Origin: Macrothele yani
Taxonomy: Eukaryota > Arthropoda > Arachnida > Araneae > Macrothelidae
Reading direction: 5' to 3'
DNA length: 64,000 nt
Assembly: GCA_039090855.1 (NCBI GenBank)
Contig: CM077011.1
Span: 15,625,001-15,689,000 of the forward strand
The notes under the pieces: generated by a model
What the model was told of the DNA's origin: nothing
The model's input: only the letters and a program-made list of their open reading frames with translations
Database searches by the model: none
In this document: piece after piece, positions 43,279 to 54,272 of the stretch
How the letters are laid out: each line of letters starts with the position of its first letter
How positions within the stretch are numbered: the stretch's first letter is position 1
Program-made: the position numbers and the translations under genes

Positions 43279-44678
43279 CACTGCTGGCCACTCACAATGC
43301 AACAACAAGAAGAACACTTGATAGCAAAGCCAGATTTACTGGACACATAACAACAGATACAAAGATGAAACGATTGAGCTGACAGGCCCGTGCGACTTGC
43401 GGAACACACAGACATCAGTAGTTCGTGTGGCCCCCATGACTGGAAATAATGGCCGCTACACGCCGCGGCATCGAACGAAAGAGGCTTTGGATGTGGGCTT
43501 GGGGTATGTCGGTCCAGGCTGCTTCCACACCTTGCCACAGTTCATCAGGCGTAGCCGCAGGTGGTGCTTGCCGGGCCACTTGGTTGCCGATCAGCGACCA
43601 GGCGTGTTTCGTGGGCGACATATCGGGAGAACAGGCGGGCTACGGCAGCAGTGACACCTGGTGGGCCGTGAAGAATTGTTGCACGATGCGTGCCACGTGC
43701 GGGCGCGCATTGTCCTGTTGAAACGTGGCCGATGGCAGGTCCTGCAGGCAAGGGAGGACTACAGGCTCCAAAACGTTGGAGATGTAGCGGTGGCTGTTGA
43801 GTGTACCGGCGATGCGTACCAGAAGGGTGCGGGTGTCATATCGAATTGCGCCCCAAACCATAACGCCAGGCGACGGACCGGTATGGCGATGCATAATGCA
43901 GGCGTCATACAGTCTCTCGCCGTGGTGCCGCCACACGTGGATTCGACCATCGTGGTGTTGCAAGCAGAAGTAGGATTCGTCGGAGAAGACAATGTCGTGC
44001 CATTCCGTTGTCCAGGTGCGGCGTTCAACGGCCCACTGCCGCCGCACTCGCCGGTGGTGTAACGTCAGTGGTAATTGGAGCAATGGGCACCGTGCGACAA
44101 ATACCCGCTCCTGCAGACGACGTCGAACGGTACGCAGGTTGTTGCGCAACACACCCTAATTCCTGCGCTAACGTTCGTGATGTGGCGGTGCGAGCCGTCA
44201 ATGCCCGCCGCACAATATGCCGGTCCTCTCGTTCGGTGGTGTGCCGCGGCTGCGGCAATCGCTCACGTCGGTCTGTCCGTCCCTCGTGCACCCACCGAAT
44301 TCATACTCGCCTCACTGTGGCTAGATGTCGTACCACACAGGCGCCGATGTCTCGGTACGATAAACCGCTGTCGCGATAAGCCACTATTCCTCCTCTGTCG
44401 AACTCCGAAACGTGTTTGAATGACTGCCGTATTCTGCGACGAGGCATATGGAAGCTTCCGACGCACAGGTTCGGCAGCACAACACACTTCCACTACTTAC
44501 ACCACGCCTTCTGTGCACCCTCTTGTAGTGCTTCTCGGTGGCGTGCCGGGCGCACATGATTTGCATATGCCCTGCAATGCTAATCGTTTGCATGTCCTCT
44601 CGCGGGCGACGCATGCTGCGAACTTCAGGCCAATCGGATGCTTCCTTCTTGGTGTTGCATTTTGGGTGGCCAGCAGTG
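43279..44678 (-). mobile_element. Tc1-like transposon with complete ends
   Basis: Ends read inward CACTGCTGGCCAC and continue AATGCAACA, ~38-bp inverted repeats, flanked by TA at 43277-43278 and 44679-44680. Length 1400 bp. Confidence 0.93.
43415..44446 (-). pseudogene. Tc1-like transposase, internal stop and lost catalytic Glu
   Basis: The first ATG at about 44446 gives MPRRRIRQSFKHVSEFDRGG and the first HTH. After ~45 codons a TGA stands where Trp is expected, then RTDRRERLPQPRHTTERED continues in frame. A shift near 44150 leads to the piece with DIVFSDESYFCLQHHDGR (first Asp), SPGVMVWGAIRYDTRTLL and TFQQDNARPHVA (second Asp). A further shift gives MSPTKHAWSLIG, in which Lys (codon 43607-43609) replaces the catalytic Glu. 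Base composition is GC-rich compared with its surroundings, as in the other Tc1-like copies. Confidence 0.88.
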
Positions 44679-44680
44679 TA

Positions 44681-45182
44681 TATACAGTATTTACGTCTAT
44701 ATTAACGAATAACTGCCACCTGTAAAACAAAAGCAAAGGGAATTATACTTCTGTTTTCATGCATTGCAGGAAAGAAGAAGCGAGTTGCGTGTTTTGGTCG
44801 CTTACTCTTTCTCTTATTTATTCATTGTTTCTTTGTGCAAATTCCACCGTTTCTATTTGCTCAAGGAGTGCTTCGTTTTCTTTCTGTGCAGAACGTTCTT
44901 TCTGCAAATTCCACCGTTCTTGTTTGATGAAGAAAGTGTTTTGCTGACGTGATGACATTCAGTCGTCTCTCCTAACAACACGAGACAACAAAAATCGAAA
45001 ACAATATTTTCCAAACAGCCCAGCGAATTATCTTCGTTGAAAAGGAATAGAGTAACTCCTAAAAACACATGATAAACTTTATCGCTATCGATCCTTATGC
45101 AAATGAATACTAACACAGAATGATTGTAATGCAATTCACTGAGAGTTGAAGAACTGCTTCTTAGATTTTTAGTGGGGTTTAT
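44681..45182. other. no gene seen; small duplication
   Basis: TGCAAATTCCACCGTT occurs at 44836 and 44907 in one pyrimidine-rich segment. Frames here overlap and show no domain. Confidence 0.35.
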
Positions 45183-45285
45183 TTAAACTGTGAAAACACA
45201 AGTATGTCCGAGCCGGACATCGAAACCGTGTCCCCTCACTCCGGAGTAAGTCGCTCTCCCAACTGAGCTACGCGGACAGAATGTC
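45183..45285 (-). mobile_element. tRNA-derived SINE, family S2
   Basis: On the minus strand: GTCCGCGTAGCTCAGTTGGG (box A) and ACGGTTTCGATGTCCGG (box B), with six of seven acceptor pairs. The anticodon stem is displaced, so a working tRNA is unlikely. The same tail, CTTGTGTTTTCACAG, follows the head here and at 52062-52175, showing one SINE family. Confidence 0.75.
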
Positions 45286-45796
45286 TCGCTGAAGATTTGT
45301 CGTCTTGACACGTTTTCACCTCTGTAGCACGTAACAAGACGCACAGTAGCGATTGATTAATACATGCTATTGTACTGTAGCACATTAAAAAAGGTGTACT
45401 GTGATTAGCATTTCTTATTGTAGCTGGAAGTATATAAGCATATTAATTATTTGCTGCCGGTACAAAATCTGATTTGGTGCCAGGCCGTAACTCGTGTTCG
45501 CCGTTTAGGTGTGTGTGCTATATGTCAGTTAGCACGGCCAAAACCGAGTGTCTCTCGTGCGGTTTACGACCAGTATTGCAATTCTACTGATTTATCAGTC
45601 GATCTACTGATTTTGACTCCTGTTTACTGATAGATTTTCGTAATCTACTGATTTTTCTCTGTTTTAAGACAACCTATACACTCAGGAAATGCTGTCAGAG
45701 AATATGTGCATTATTTCAATAATCACCATTTATTGGTACAAATGACAAGACACATTAGAACCGGTCTGAAGAGAAATAGCTGACGAAGACTAAAAT
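45286..45796. other. no gene seen
   Basis: Contains a block with CTACTGATTT repeated about four times (45588-45655); a similar block occurs at 48152-48215. Confidence 0.4.
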
Positions 45797-46020
45797 TATA
45801 CAACAGCTGCTACATACTCAATAAACGCATATAGCGTATTTAATTCGTCTATTTTTGTGGTGTAATGAGCACAAAGATTCGTCAAGCTTTCGTACTCCAC
45901 TGGGAGGGTTTTCAAGGCAATGGAGTGCGAAAGCTTGGCGAATCTTTCTGCTATATAGCTATAATACTCAAGAAACGATGTATGCGTTTCTGGAGTATTC
46001 ACGGTCTGCTGTATTTAAAA
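45797..46020. repeat. fold-back repeat with 27-bp hairpin
   Basis: AAAGATTCGTCAAGCTTTCG at 45871 faces CGAAAGCTTGGCGAATCTTT at 45930, and ACTCAATAAACGCATA faces TATGCGTTTCTGGAGT further out. The outer parts also pair in places. Confidence 0.65.
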
Positions 46021-46529
46021 TAACGTTATCAGCTGCTACATATTATTGTTTTAAATTCATACTGATTGTTGTGAATTTTTTTTTGTTCTAGATGACTAAT
46101 TATCCTGTTATACAAATATTTTTCCTAATTTTATTAAAACGCAGATGATTGGTAAAACGTCTATAGTATGATATTTATATTAATGATATGTTTTGGAGTA
46201 TAGCATTTATTACACATACCTTGGGAACATCAGGATATTGTTGAGTAAGAAGTGTAAGTATACAACTCTTTGTTTTTAGAAAGACAAGTGGGACAGATCC
46301 AGCTGTGTCTACATTAAAATGCAAATGTCATGATAATTTACACCAACATTAATTTAAATCATCAGTATTATTTTATAAAGCTGATCATCAGTGATATCGA
46401 CTCAGGATTGTAATGATTTGAATTTTCATTCTGCTGTTTAATAATATAATATTTTGTGGAGTACTGGCAATATTTGACATACCAGTAGATTTAAAAGTTC
46501 CTTCGTACTGAGATTACGTCCGATACATT
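46021..46529. other. no gene seen
   Basis: AT-rich, unassigned. Confidence 0.4.
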
Positions 46530-48065
46530 ACATACAATACATTACAATACAATTTATTCGGGTGAAACAAAAACAAAATTTGCAAATATATACAACAGTA
46601 TGCAAGCATCCACCCAGGTGGAAATGGGAAAAGACCTTAAGGGGCCTGACAAAGCCCACGCCGCCTGAAAAAGGAGAGAGAAAAAAATACATAATTATAT
46701 TTACACATATATACACAATAAACTGAATTACAAACGAGCCATATTGAGTCAAAACCACACACTGTAAAAACTTGCAGGATCAAATTACAGGAGATACACC
46801 GGAATCTGAGTGGCCAGTCAATAAACCGTAATTTTACAGTACCATACCCTAATGCGCATTAACATGTCTAATGACAGGGAAATAAAAACGTCTAATGACA
46901 GGGAAATAAAAACGTCTAATGACAATAATGTTCATTGACCAGGAATATATAATATGTCTACTGACCAGGATTAAATAATATGTCTACTGACCAGGAAATA
47001 AAAACGTGTTGCCAGTTGACTGATTGGACGTGAAAAAACAGGTATACCACCACTTTAAGAAGAACGTTGGCAGATTGTCAATGTTAAAATACAGTAATAG
47101 TTCAGCCAGTTTAAACACCGTGAACATGTAGTTTATCTACCGAAAATTTTTGCTTGACCTCGAGGTTGCATGCTTACGATCTGTAAACCGTTTTAATCCG
47201 CGGGGTGAAACACTAACTATTGACGGAAATGTTTTACAGTGCACTAACAACTTTGTGACCAAGTCTGAAGCAAATGCTCCACTATCTTTTTTTTAAATAA
47301 TGAAAATGAATTAATTTGTTTCAATTCTTTAGTTTAGATAGACCCTTCCACACTCTTGGACCGCCAGAGCCCATATTACCTAGTGTCACGTTAGTTCTAG
47401 CAAAATTTGGTTGACAATAATTTGCAAAGCGTGTGTTATAATCACGCAATGGCAACTGCAATGTCAATTAATTTGTGCAGACGTTCCTTCTTATTCTATT
47501 GAACATAAATATTAATCATTTGAATTCATAAAGCTCTTTTATAGGCAGTACATTGTATTTGTTAATAACACTGTTTAAAGAGTCAGTCGGATAGTCCCCA
47601 AGAAGACGAAGATATTTATTTTGTAACCTCTGAATTCAACTAATATTTAATTGTGATGTGGAAATTCAAATTAAAAAACCACAATAAACATAAGAAAACA
47701 AAATGAATAGTATAACATAACAAGAGTATCCTTTGACAAATTAAAAGAAACTCTCCGAATGACACCAACATTTCTAGCAATAGTAGTACATAAAACGTTA
47801 ATCTGTGAGCCCCGCATCTAAGGTTCGACTGAAACATCACACCAAGAAAGTGGGACAACGACGCCCCCTACAAAAACTGTACATCGACCCAGTCTTAACC
47901 TCCTGCCGTTACTGAAAAATAAACATTTGGTTTAAGAAGAATTTGAAGTTAAGAAATTATAATAAAAAAAATCTACATATTTCTGAATCTCTCCGTTAGC
48001 TATACCAGTCAATGAATCTAGATCGTTAAGAAAAAAAAAAGGAAAAAACACTTGTGTCGTCAGCA
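46530..48065 (-). pseudogene. CR1/Jockey-like LINE, 3' half, decayed
   Basis: On the minus strand, from 48065 down: PICFADDTSVFF (catalytic FADD), DLDSLTGIANGEIQKYVDFF, then RNVGVIRRVSFNLSKDTLVM and LQNKYLRLLGDYPTDSLNSV in different frames. LPLRDYNTRFANYCQPNF and NVTLGNMGSGGPRVWKGLSK follow, the C-terminal segment typical of CR1/Jockey-type reverse transcriptases. The 3' UTR has CCCGAATAAATTGTATTGTA and repeats of TGTATTGTA at the end. Many stops and shifts. The 5' end merges into unassigned DNA at ~48066. Confidence 0.78.
46860..47010. repeat. short tandem repeat in the LINE remnant
   Basis: TGTCTAATGACAGGGAAATA-type units of about 25-27 bp recur five to six times, later ones reading TGTCTACTGACCAGGA. 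Confidence 0.75.
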
Positions 48066-48376
48066 AAACATATTGGAAAATAACAGAAAGAGACGAAAAA
48101 ATATCATCCACGTAAAAAATATTTGTGAGGAAGTGAATATTTCAAGCAAAGAAAAGACTGTTCTACTGATTGGTACTGATTTTTTGAGCTCTAGTCTGTC
48201 TACTGATTTCAGACAAAAGTCTCTGGCAACACTGCTTACGACCCGACCCACCTCTTGTGTCTTCTCAAGTAAGCCACAGCGGCCTCGTAAACTTCTAAGA
48301 ACACGGTACAGACAGCAGCAAATGGCGGAGAATTCTTCCCGGGAACAGTGCAAAGTGCAACTATTTTACCCAATAT

Positions 48377-48603
48377 CTTTTTTTTTTTTTTTTTTGAGTG
48401 GAGGTTTAACGACCACCGTGAGCAACTCTGTGGGCTGTAAGCAGTCGCCCGTCCCTAATTTAGGGCCATTGGTTCCAGGGAAGGAAGAGAGCTAATGCCG
48501 TAAGACAAACCCAACATTCATACCTCACCGGAATTCGAACCCGGACCCCTTTCGGACGAATGATCAGAGGCCATCGCTTAGACCAATGCGCCACCGGGGG
48601 CGG
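48377..48603 (-). mobile_element. tRNA-derived SINE, family S1
   Basis: T-run, S1 body (GGTTTAACGACCACCGTGAG, CCCTAATTTAGGGCCATTGG) and tRNA-like head with box B GGGTTCGAATTCCGG and box A GTGGCGCATTGG on the minus strand. The target duplication is not clear. Confidence 0.9.
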
Positions 48604-48649
48604 CAAACAGCAAAATTTAACGGGACATATTTGTTCCTGTTTCACATGC

Positions 48650-48862
48650 ATTTTTTCGAAAAACCACAGCGTAAAAACACTTGTTCACGAAACTACGCAT
48701 ATTAAACTGCGCACTACCAACGACGCATGCGTGATAAACAGGTGTGGCCTGTTGCTATGGTTACTATAATACTACAACTACCGTTTTTTTAGACTCGTGC
48801 TAAGGTCGAACTCAGCATTGCAGAATTTTTATAAAAACTTCCTTAGTTGTTTTGCGACAAGC
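48650..48862 (-). mobile_element. mariner 5' end fragment
   Basis: On the minus strand GTCGCAAAACAACTAAGGAA, TTCGACCTTAGCACGAGTCT and GAACAAGTGTTTTTACGCTG follow the first ~210 bp of the mariner at 10207. Coding sequence is absent. Confidence 0.8.
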
Positions 48863-49077
48863 CATGTACATACGGCATTTTATTACATATACCATACCGG
48901 TAGCTCATCATGCAAGGTAGTATAGAACGCAGAATATGAGGTTGCCTACTCACACCAATATTCGGATCAACACTAAAGGAAGGATCTTGTTGTTTTATCA
49001 ACACTGAACAACACAGGGTTGCACGGATATTTGTTATCAATACGGCAACCAATATTTTGGAAGCGTTCCGTATACAT

Positions 49078-49219
49078 CAGAAGTCATAAAATAGAAGTCA
49101 TCGCTCTTTCCACGTTTATAAGTGTGTCACGGAAAAATTATCATCGGCTGCCACCGGGAATCGAACCCAGAGTCTTCCAGTTACGCGCCGGACATGCTAC
49201 CACTGTACTACAGTGGCCT
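49078..49219 (-). mobile_element. tRNA-derived SINE, family S3, copy a
   Basis: The tRNA-like head on the minus strand (49219-49147) has box A TAGTACAGTGGTAGCATG and box B GGGTTCGATTCCCGG. The body, AATTTTTCCGTGACACACTT and GAAAGAGCGATGACTTCTAT, follows to 49078. Confidence 0.78.
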
Positions 49220-49385
49220 CGAATTTCCCCGGACTCACATACGACTAACTGCCAAACCACATAGCAGGTTGCTTCTTTGGAGCCCCGCACAAAGCTGGGG
49301 ATTCACCAAAGATAAACAGCAGCAACTGAACAAATAACTAGAAGGCGAATGAATAATAAATACACAGTTGACGTGGATTAGGAAC

Positions 49386-49578
49386 ATCAAATAGAAGTCA
49401 TCGCTCTTTCCAAGTTTATAAGTGAGTCACGGAAAAACTATCCGCTGTGGTGCAGTGGTAGCATGTCCGGCACGTAACTGGAAGAATCTGGGTTCGATTC
49501 CCGGTGGCGGCCAATGATAATTTTTCCGTGACTCACTTATAAACGTGAAAAGATTGATGACTTCTATTTGATGTTCTT
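49386..49578 (+). mobile_element. S3 SINE head between two inverted copies of its own body
   Basis: The head (49441-49513) has box A TGGTGCAGTGGTAGC, a 5-bp T stem with GGTTCGATTCC, and six of seven acceptor pairs counting wobbles. The body follows in normal order (AATTTTTCCGTGACTCACTT, GATGACTTCTATTTGATG). The 55 bases before the head are the same body inverted (ATCAAATAGAAGTCATCGCT, AAGTGAGTCACGGAAAAA), so the head sits between inverted arms. Confidence 0.8.
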
Positions 49579-49689
49579 AATTCACGTCAACGGTGTATTT
49601 ATTATATCAGAAGTCTTCGCAACTCGTTAATAACATGGCATCCACCCCATTTCTATCAAGCGCGTGGAAGCAACTAACCAAAACACGTG

Positions 49690-49880
49690 ACTGTAAGCAC
49701 CATTTATGATATCATATGCTATTTGAATATTTACGTTCCACTCGTCCTGTTGAAGCTAGGTCAGTACCCAGCGAAACCATGGTCGACTTGAAAAATATAT
49801 ATTTGTGATAAACCACGTTGTATTCTCTTAATACCTATAATCGTCACAAGACTGTAGTCTTTGAGATCAAAAATTATTAA
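49690..49880 (+). repeat. fold-back repeat with degraded CTGATGA...GAAAC core
   Basis: CGTCCTGTTGAAGCTAGGTC, then AGTACCCAGCGAAACCATGG and TCGACTTGAAAAA, ending AGACTGTAGTCTTTGAGATC. It is the longest relative of 10647-10850 and runs opposite to 41418-41600. Confidence 0.7.
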
Positions 49881-50109
49881 GAGTCATTGTCAGTTTAAAA
49901 AGATCTCGAGTCCTAATACATCTTGTTACTTCAAAATATCACAATGAAAAAAAAAAATCATTTGTGTTAAGTCCTCCTATAGAAAAAATAAGATTATTAC
50001 AAACCTATTCAGAAAAATAATAAGTTCCTACAGAAAATAAAATTAGTAATTAATCCGCATTAATAGCGAAAAACATTTCATTACTGCGCGGTTCAAGTCC
50101 TTTTAATTT
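49881..50109. other. no gene seen
   Basis: AT-rich spacer. Confidence 0.4.
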
Positions 50110-50430
50110 CTACCGTATATGTGTTCACGTGTTAAGCGTCTTTCTAAGTTAGTAAGTAGCGCGTTTCTCTGTCATGGAAGACGTATCCGGTTCAATAGCC
50201 ATCAGAAGCAAAGCGAAGGGATTCGTATCGCAGGTAAGAATCGCGACTGAAAAATTCAGGAGTAAAATTTCCGTACAAAAACGGAAAAACACGAAGCTGA
50301 CTTAAAAAAAAACGTAATTACTAACAACGAGAAATCTGAAAAAGTGAAGTTAGAAATGGAAATTTCGTAAAAAGACGGAGAGCTACCGTCTACTTTGCTG
50401 CACGTTATTTTTAGGAATTTTCCATAAATT
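50110..50430 (+). mobile_element. tRNA-derived SINE, family S4
   Basis: A worn head (AAGTTAGTAAGTAGCGCG and CCGGTTCAATAGCC) is followed by a body with ATTTCCGTAC, GGAAATTTCGTAAAAAGACG and CGTTATTTTTAGGAATTTTC, the same order as the minus-strand copy at 34800-35050. Confidence 0.7.
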
Positions 50431-51034
50431 CGCATTACCTGTTTTTTTACGGCGTATATATTTTCATTAAAAAAATCATTAGTTTTAATCTTTTTGAATT
50501 AATACCTGACAGAAAAGATATCACACTTTTCTATCATATACCAATTCACAAAAAGCTGCAAGTAATGGTTTTTAGGACCCACTCATGATGACGTGACCAG
50601 AGGGTATTAGTAGTGCACATAAAAGAAAGCAGCATCTCAGTCCATTGTGAGAACTTCAGATCTTACATTTTCGAGAGCTAAATAACCCTAGATCACGCAA
50701 AATGCAATCCATTTCCAAACTAAACTCATGAGTATCTCACGTATACAGCATTTCTCTCATATTTGTTTGAAAACAGTAATGGCAGGAGGTATCCTTGGTT
50801 ACTAATAAACAGTGTTGCCGTTCTCATAAAAACGCAGTTTAACACTCCAAAATTAAAACCTGAATCATCACGAAATTCCTAATATTTCAGAATGAACCTC
50901 TAATAAAATATCAGCAATGCTCAAAAGTCAGTCATTAATAATAAAAGGGGATCAAAGAACATAAAAACGACGTTTAATCTGTGAAGAAAAATGTGCATTC
51001 TGAGTACAATATGTAAATATCAAAATTGAGAAAA
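50431..51034. other. no gene seen
   Basis: AT-rich spacer. Confidence 0.4.
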
Positions 51035-51042
51035 CTTCAAAC

Positions 51043-51782
51043 TAGGGGTGGGCGATATTTTCAGAAGTATCGATATTGATATCATTTGATATTTCTGAGA
51101 TTGATATATTGAATCGAAAATATCGATATTGATATCATTTGTTATTTCTGAGATTGATATATTGAATCGAAAATATCACTATTGAAAAATCAATATATCA
51201 GATAGATTTTTCTATATAATTTTTATCTGATGTCTTTTCGGTACTTGCTATCTAAATACGACTGATATTCCAGTTTCTTCACTGCCTCAGGGTGACCACA
51301 AATACGATGTTATGTCTGCTGGTTTGTTCGCTCAAATTTCAGTCACTAAAGCTTCTGTGTGGTGCCATTTGTAAATTTGTGCGGCTTACAGTGACAAAGT
51401 TTGTATGAAGAAATACAAACAAACTATTCCTTACAGGGTTTTCTGGAAAGGTTAAAAAACGTGAGCAGACATTTTTCCGTGTACAGATCTAGCAATCGGG
51501 AAGTCACATAATATTATGTTAATTTCGATATTAAAACATGAGATCGCAGTTTGAGGGCCACCCAGCAGAGTGATTTATTTCGTGGAATGCGAGGAAAGAA
51601 CATATATCCCTCAGGTTAAATCACACCAGACATACGCTGATATATGATTTATTGAATGTCACACCGATTTATTGAAAACTGATGTACTCATTTTTCCGAT
51701 ATATGGAAATTGCGATATCAATATCAAATATCAGAATATCGGGCGAAAATATCGATATTTTGATAAATCGTGCCTATTCCTA
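51043..51782. mobile_element. hAT-type non-autonomous element with 8-bp target duplication
   Basis: The left end TAGGGGTGGGCGATATTTTC and right end (minus strand) TAGGAATAGGCACGATTTAT are inverted. Both ends are rich in ATCGATATTGATATC-type sequence. CTTCAAAC lies immediately outside each end (51035-51042 and 51783-51790), an exact 8-bp duplication. A ~60-bp unit (GATATCATTTG, TTCTGAGATTGATATATTGA) is tandemly duplicated at 51070-51180. No transposase is encoded in its 740 bp. Confidence 0.9.
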
Positions 51783-51790
51783 CTTCAAAC

Positions 51791-52061
51791 TCGAGGTCCA
51801 AATTAATTTTGTGGAAAACAGAATACAAAAAAAAAAAAAAAAGATTGGCACAATTTCACCACCTAGTTTCTATGTAGATTTTCGCCGTCTTTACACGATC
51901 TTATTTGATTCAAATAACACATTTGACTGTTTTAAATGATTTAATGTGATGAAATTAATTATTATCTAGAATTAATGAAAATTTGCTCTTCGCTTAAAGG
52001 AAGAAAAAAATTAGCGGGGAGATGATATGACGTACTACAGAGGTGTAGCAAGACGACGCGA
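51791..52061. other. no gene seen
   Basis: AT-rich spacer with a poly(A) run at 51828-51843. Confidence 0.4.
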
Positions 52062-52175
52062 TACATTCTGTCCGTGTCGCTTAGTTAGAAAAGCAACTAA
52101 CTCCCGAGTCGGGGGGGGGGGGCGCTGGTTCGATTCCCGTCACGGAAAAACTTGTGTTTTCACAGTAGGACTAAT
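52062..52175 (+). mobile_element. tRNA-derived SINE, family S2, with a G tract
   Basis: GTCCGTGTCGCTTAGTTAG (box A-like), a 12-base G run, then box B TGGTTCGATTCCCG, closing CACGGA and the family tail CTTGTGTTTTCACAG. The G tract sits where the variable region would be. Confidence 0.72.
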
Positions 52176-53479
52176 AGTTGCGGAGATATGGCGTCCACAG
52201 ACTGACAGACGGATATAGAACTATAAGCACGTACCTTTTTGACAATGACGTGCTAAAAATGGGTTCTTTGTAACAGGATCGGAAGGGAAACAACTTTTTC
52301 AATAGAACTTTTAGAAGCAATGATATGGAATCAATAACATTTCTATAGCGTTTGTCCTTGCGTACTCCAATGGTAAGATTATGCATCGTAAAACGGGGGC
52401 GTATTTACAGGGGAGCCAAGGTAACCTTACTCTTCCCCCCCCGAAAGTGTTTCATTTTTTTAATGTTTTGGGTTAAAATGTGACGTACATTAGAGAAAAA
52501 TGCCTTAATTAAATAAAAATGCATCAACTTACATTTGAAAAAATTGCTTTAATATTTTCTTCTATTTTTCATTAGCTTTTATTTTATTCTGGTGGATTTC
52601 AAAAGCTTCCATTTTTGGTTGCCCTCTTTCCCGAAAAAATTTCTATAAACGCCGTTGTCGTAAAAAGACCGAAAGCAGTGGAACTTCAATCTTTCAGTGT
52701 GTGTTTTAACATAACACGTTAAAATAATTTCTCAAACAGCGCTACCAGCTGCGGAGACGGGGTGTGCGCAAGCAGAAGAATTGGTTGACTGATATACTGA
52801 TACTGAAAGCATGCACTAAGAAATTTTAAAACAATACCATAAGATGAGGATCCTTTGTCAATTAAGTGTCGTCACCGAACCGTGAGATGATTAAGTGCAG
52901 ATTTTTTGCCCCGGAAATGTTTGCACAATCTGTGTGAAGAGCTGTGGCAAGTTCCTGTTGAAACTATGCGCAGTAAAAAGCTGATCCGAGCTGAAATGCT
53001 TATTTAACAGCAGCTGTGTCCCGCTCCGTGTGTACAAATGAGCCAAATTCGAGTTAAAGCCATATACGATAATAACCTGATTCCGTGTTAAAACTGCTTT
53101 CGTAAACGAAGCTCGTTCCTCTTTTGCGTGTACAACTGCGGAAAGTTGTTGAAACCGTATGTAGTAACACTTTCATAATACGGATAGCTACAGAGCGGGA
53201 ATCGAAAGTTTTGCAATAATTGGATCACTTTATGTCTTCATACGTACTGTTACAGGGCTTGGTGTTGAGTTCTATTACAGCGCCCCGTGTGGAGGGTTCG
53301 TTTGATGCTTCCTTTGCAGTAAGTTCTGTATCGGAGGTTTAACTCGTAATTCTCTCGACTGGAGCAGATAGATCAGATCATATGTAGAGGATTTTAGGAA
53401 GGGAATGTCTGACCCCAGGTCTTAAACAACCCTTAGAAATAGGATGCTAGGAGATTTGGGCTAGAGTGACCGATAGGAA
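52176..53479. other. no gene seen
   Basis: About 1.3 kb of unassigned DNA. No terminal repeats, promoter boxes or domain-bearing frames were recognised. Confidence 0.35.
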
Positions 53480-53690
53480 AGTAATACGGAAGCGAGGTAC
53501 AAAGGGGAAGGAAGACGCCTTTATTTATAACCGGGACCCAGTACACGGTCCGACGGCTTAACGTGCCCATCCTACGCACGGCGGGTATTTTTAGTGGTTC
53601 GATCGTTTGTACCTGCCCAGGATCGAACCTGAGGTCATCTCCATGGCAGTCACGAACGCTGACCACTAGGCCACCCGCGGCCCACTGGAG
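53480..53690 (-). mobile_element. tRNA-derived SINE, family S5
   Basis: Head on the minus strand (53684-53612): GCGGGTGGCCTAGTGGTCAG (box A) and CAGGTTCGATCCTGG (box B). The body has GTGCGTAGGATGGGCACGTT, AAGCCGTCGGACC and TGGGTCCCGGTTATAAATAA, then AGGCG. Only one copy in the window. Confidence 0.78.
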
Positions 53691-54272
53691 CAGATAAATA
53701 CAACATAAAGTATACAAGAGTGAATCGACTGAGGCTAAATTTTGCAGTGAGGAAAACTTTTATTCAGATGTTACGGGGAATGTCTTTAAGCCTTGTCCTG
53801 ATCTCCGTTCTTTCTACATATTCCCCCCGCTCATGATCTCTTTCCGTTTTCTCTATCATCGGCCTCAATTCCTTCCTCCTTCTCTTCGTCCTGAAAATCC
53901 TGCACCCCCGCTAAAGATCTCTTGCTTCGTCGACCTTCTGCCCCCGAGTTTCTCTCAGCCACACCCTAAAATACCTCCTCTCCGAAAAACGCAAGATTCC
54001 TTAATTGCCCTTTGCATCGGACTGCTTGAGACAGCGGAGAAGCAATAATGTCCAGTTTCATTCTTCTCACATCGACGAAACTATAAATATAACACCCCCT
54101 CTGCTGCGACTCGTGGAAAAAAAGATACTTTGTCTGTCCGCTTCCCATTGCATCCAAATGGCGGGAATTGAAAGAAAATGACTACAATTCACTATTTCTA
54201 AAAATGGCTACAGAATTTCGCTTCCGATAAACATGGAAGCCCCGGTTACAGTACCTTTACGACGAAAGCTGA
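53691..54272. other. no gene seen
   Basis: Pyrimidine-rich, then AT-rich. The frame over 53833-54048 is a by-product of C/T-rich composition. Confidence 0.35.

Noticed and set aside
45208..45281. Functional tRNA gene
   Set aside because: The acceptor stem pairs well but the anticodon stem only forms with a six-base loop, and the same head and tail recur at 52062 as a SINE.
49441..49513. Functional tRNA gene (Gly-like D arm)
   Set aside because: The anticodon loop lacks the usual T33, position 1 does not pair, and it is joined to a SINE body shared with another copy.
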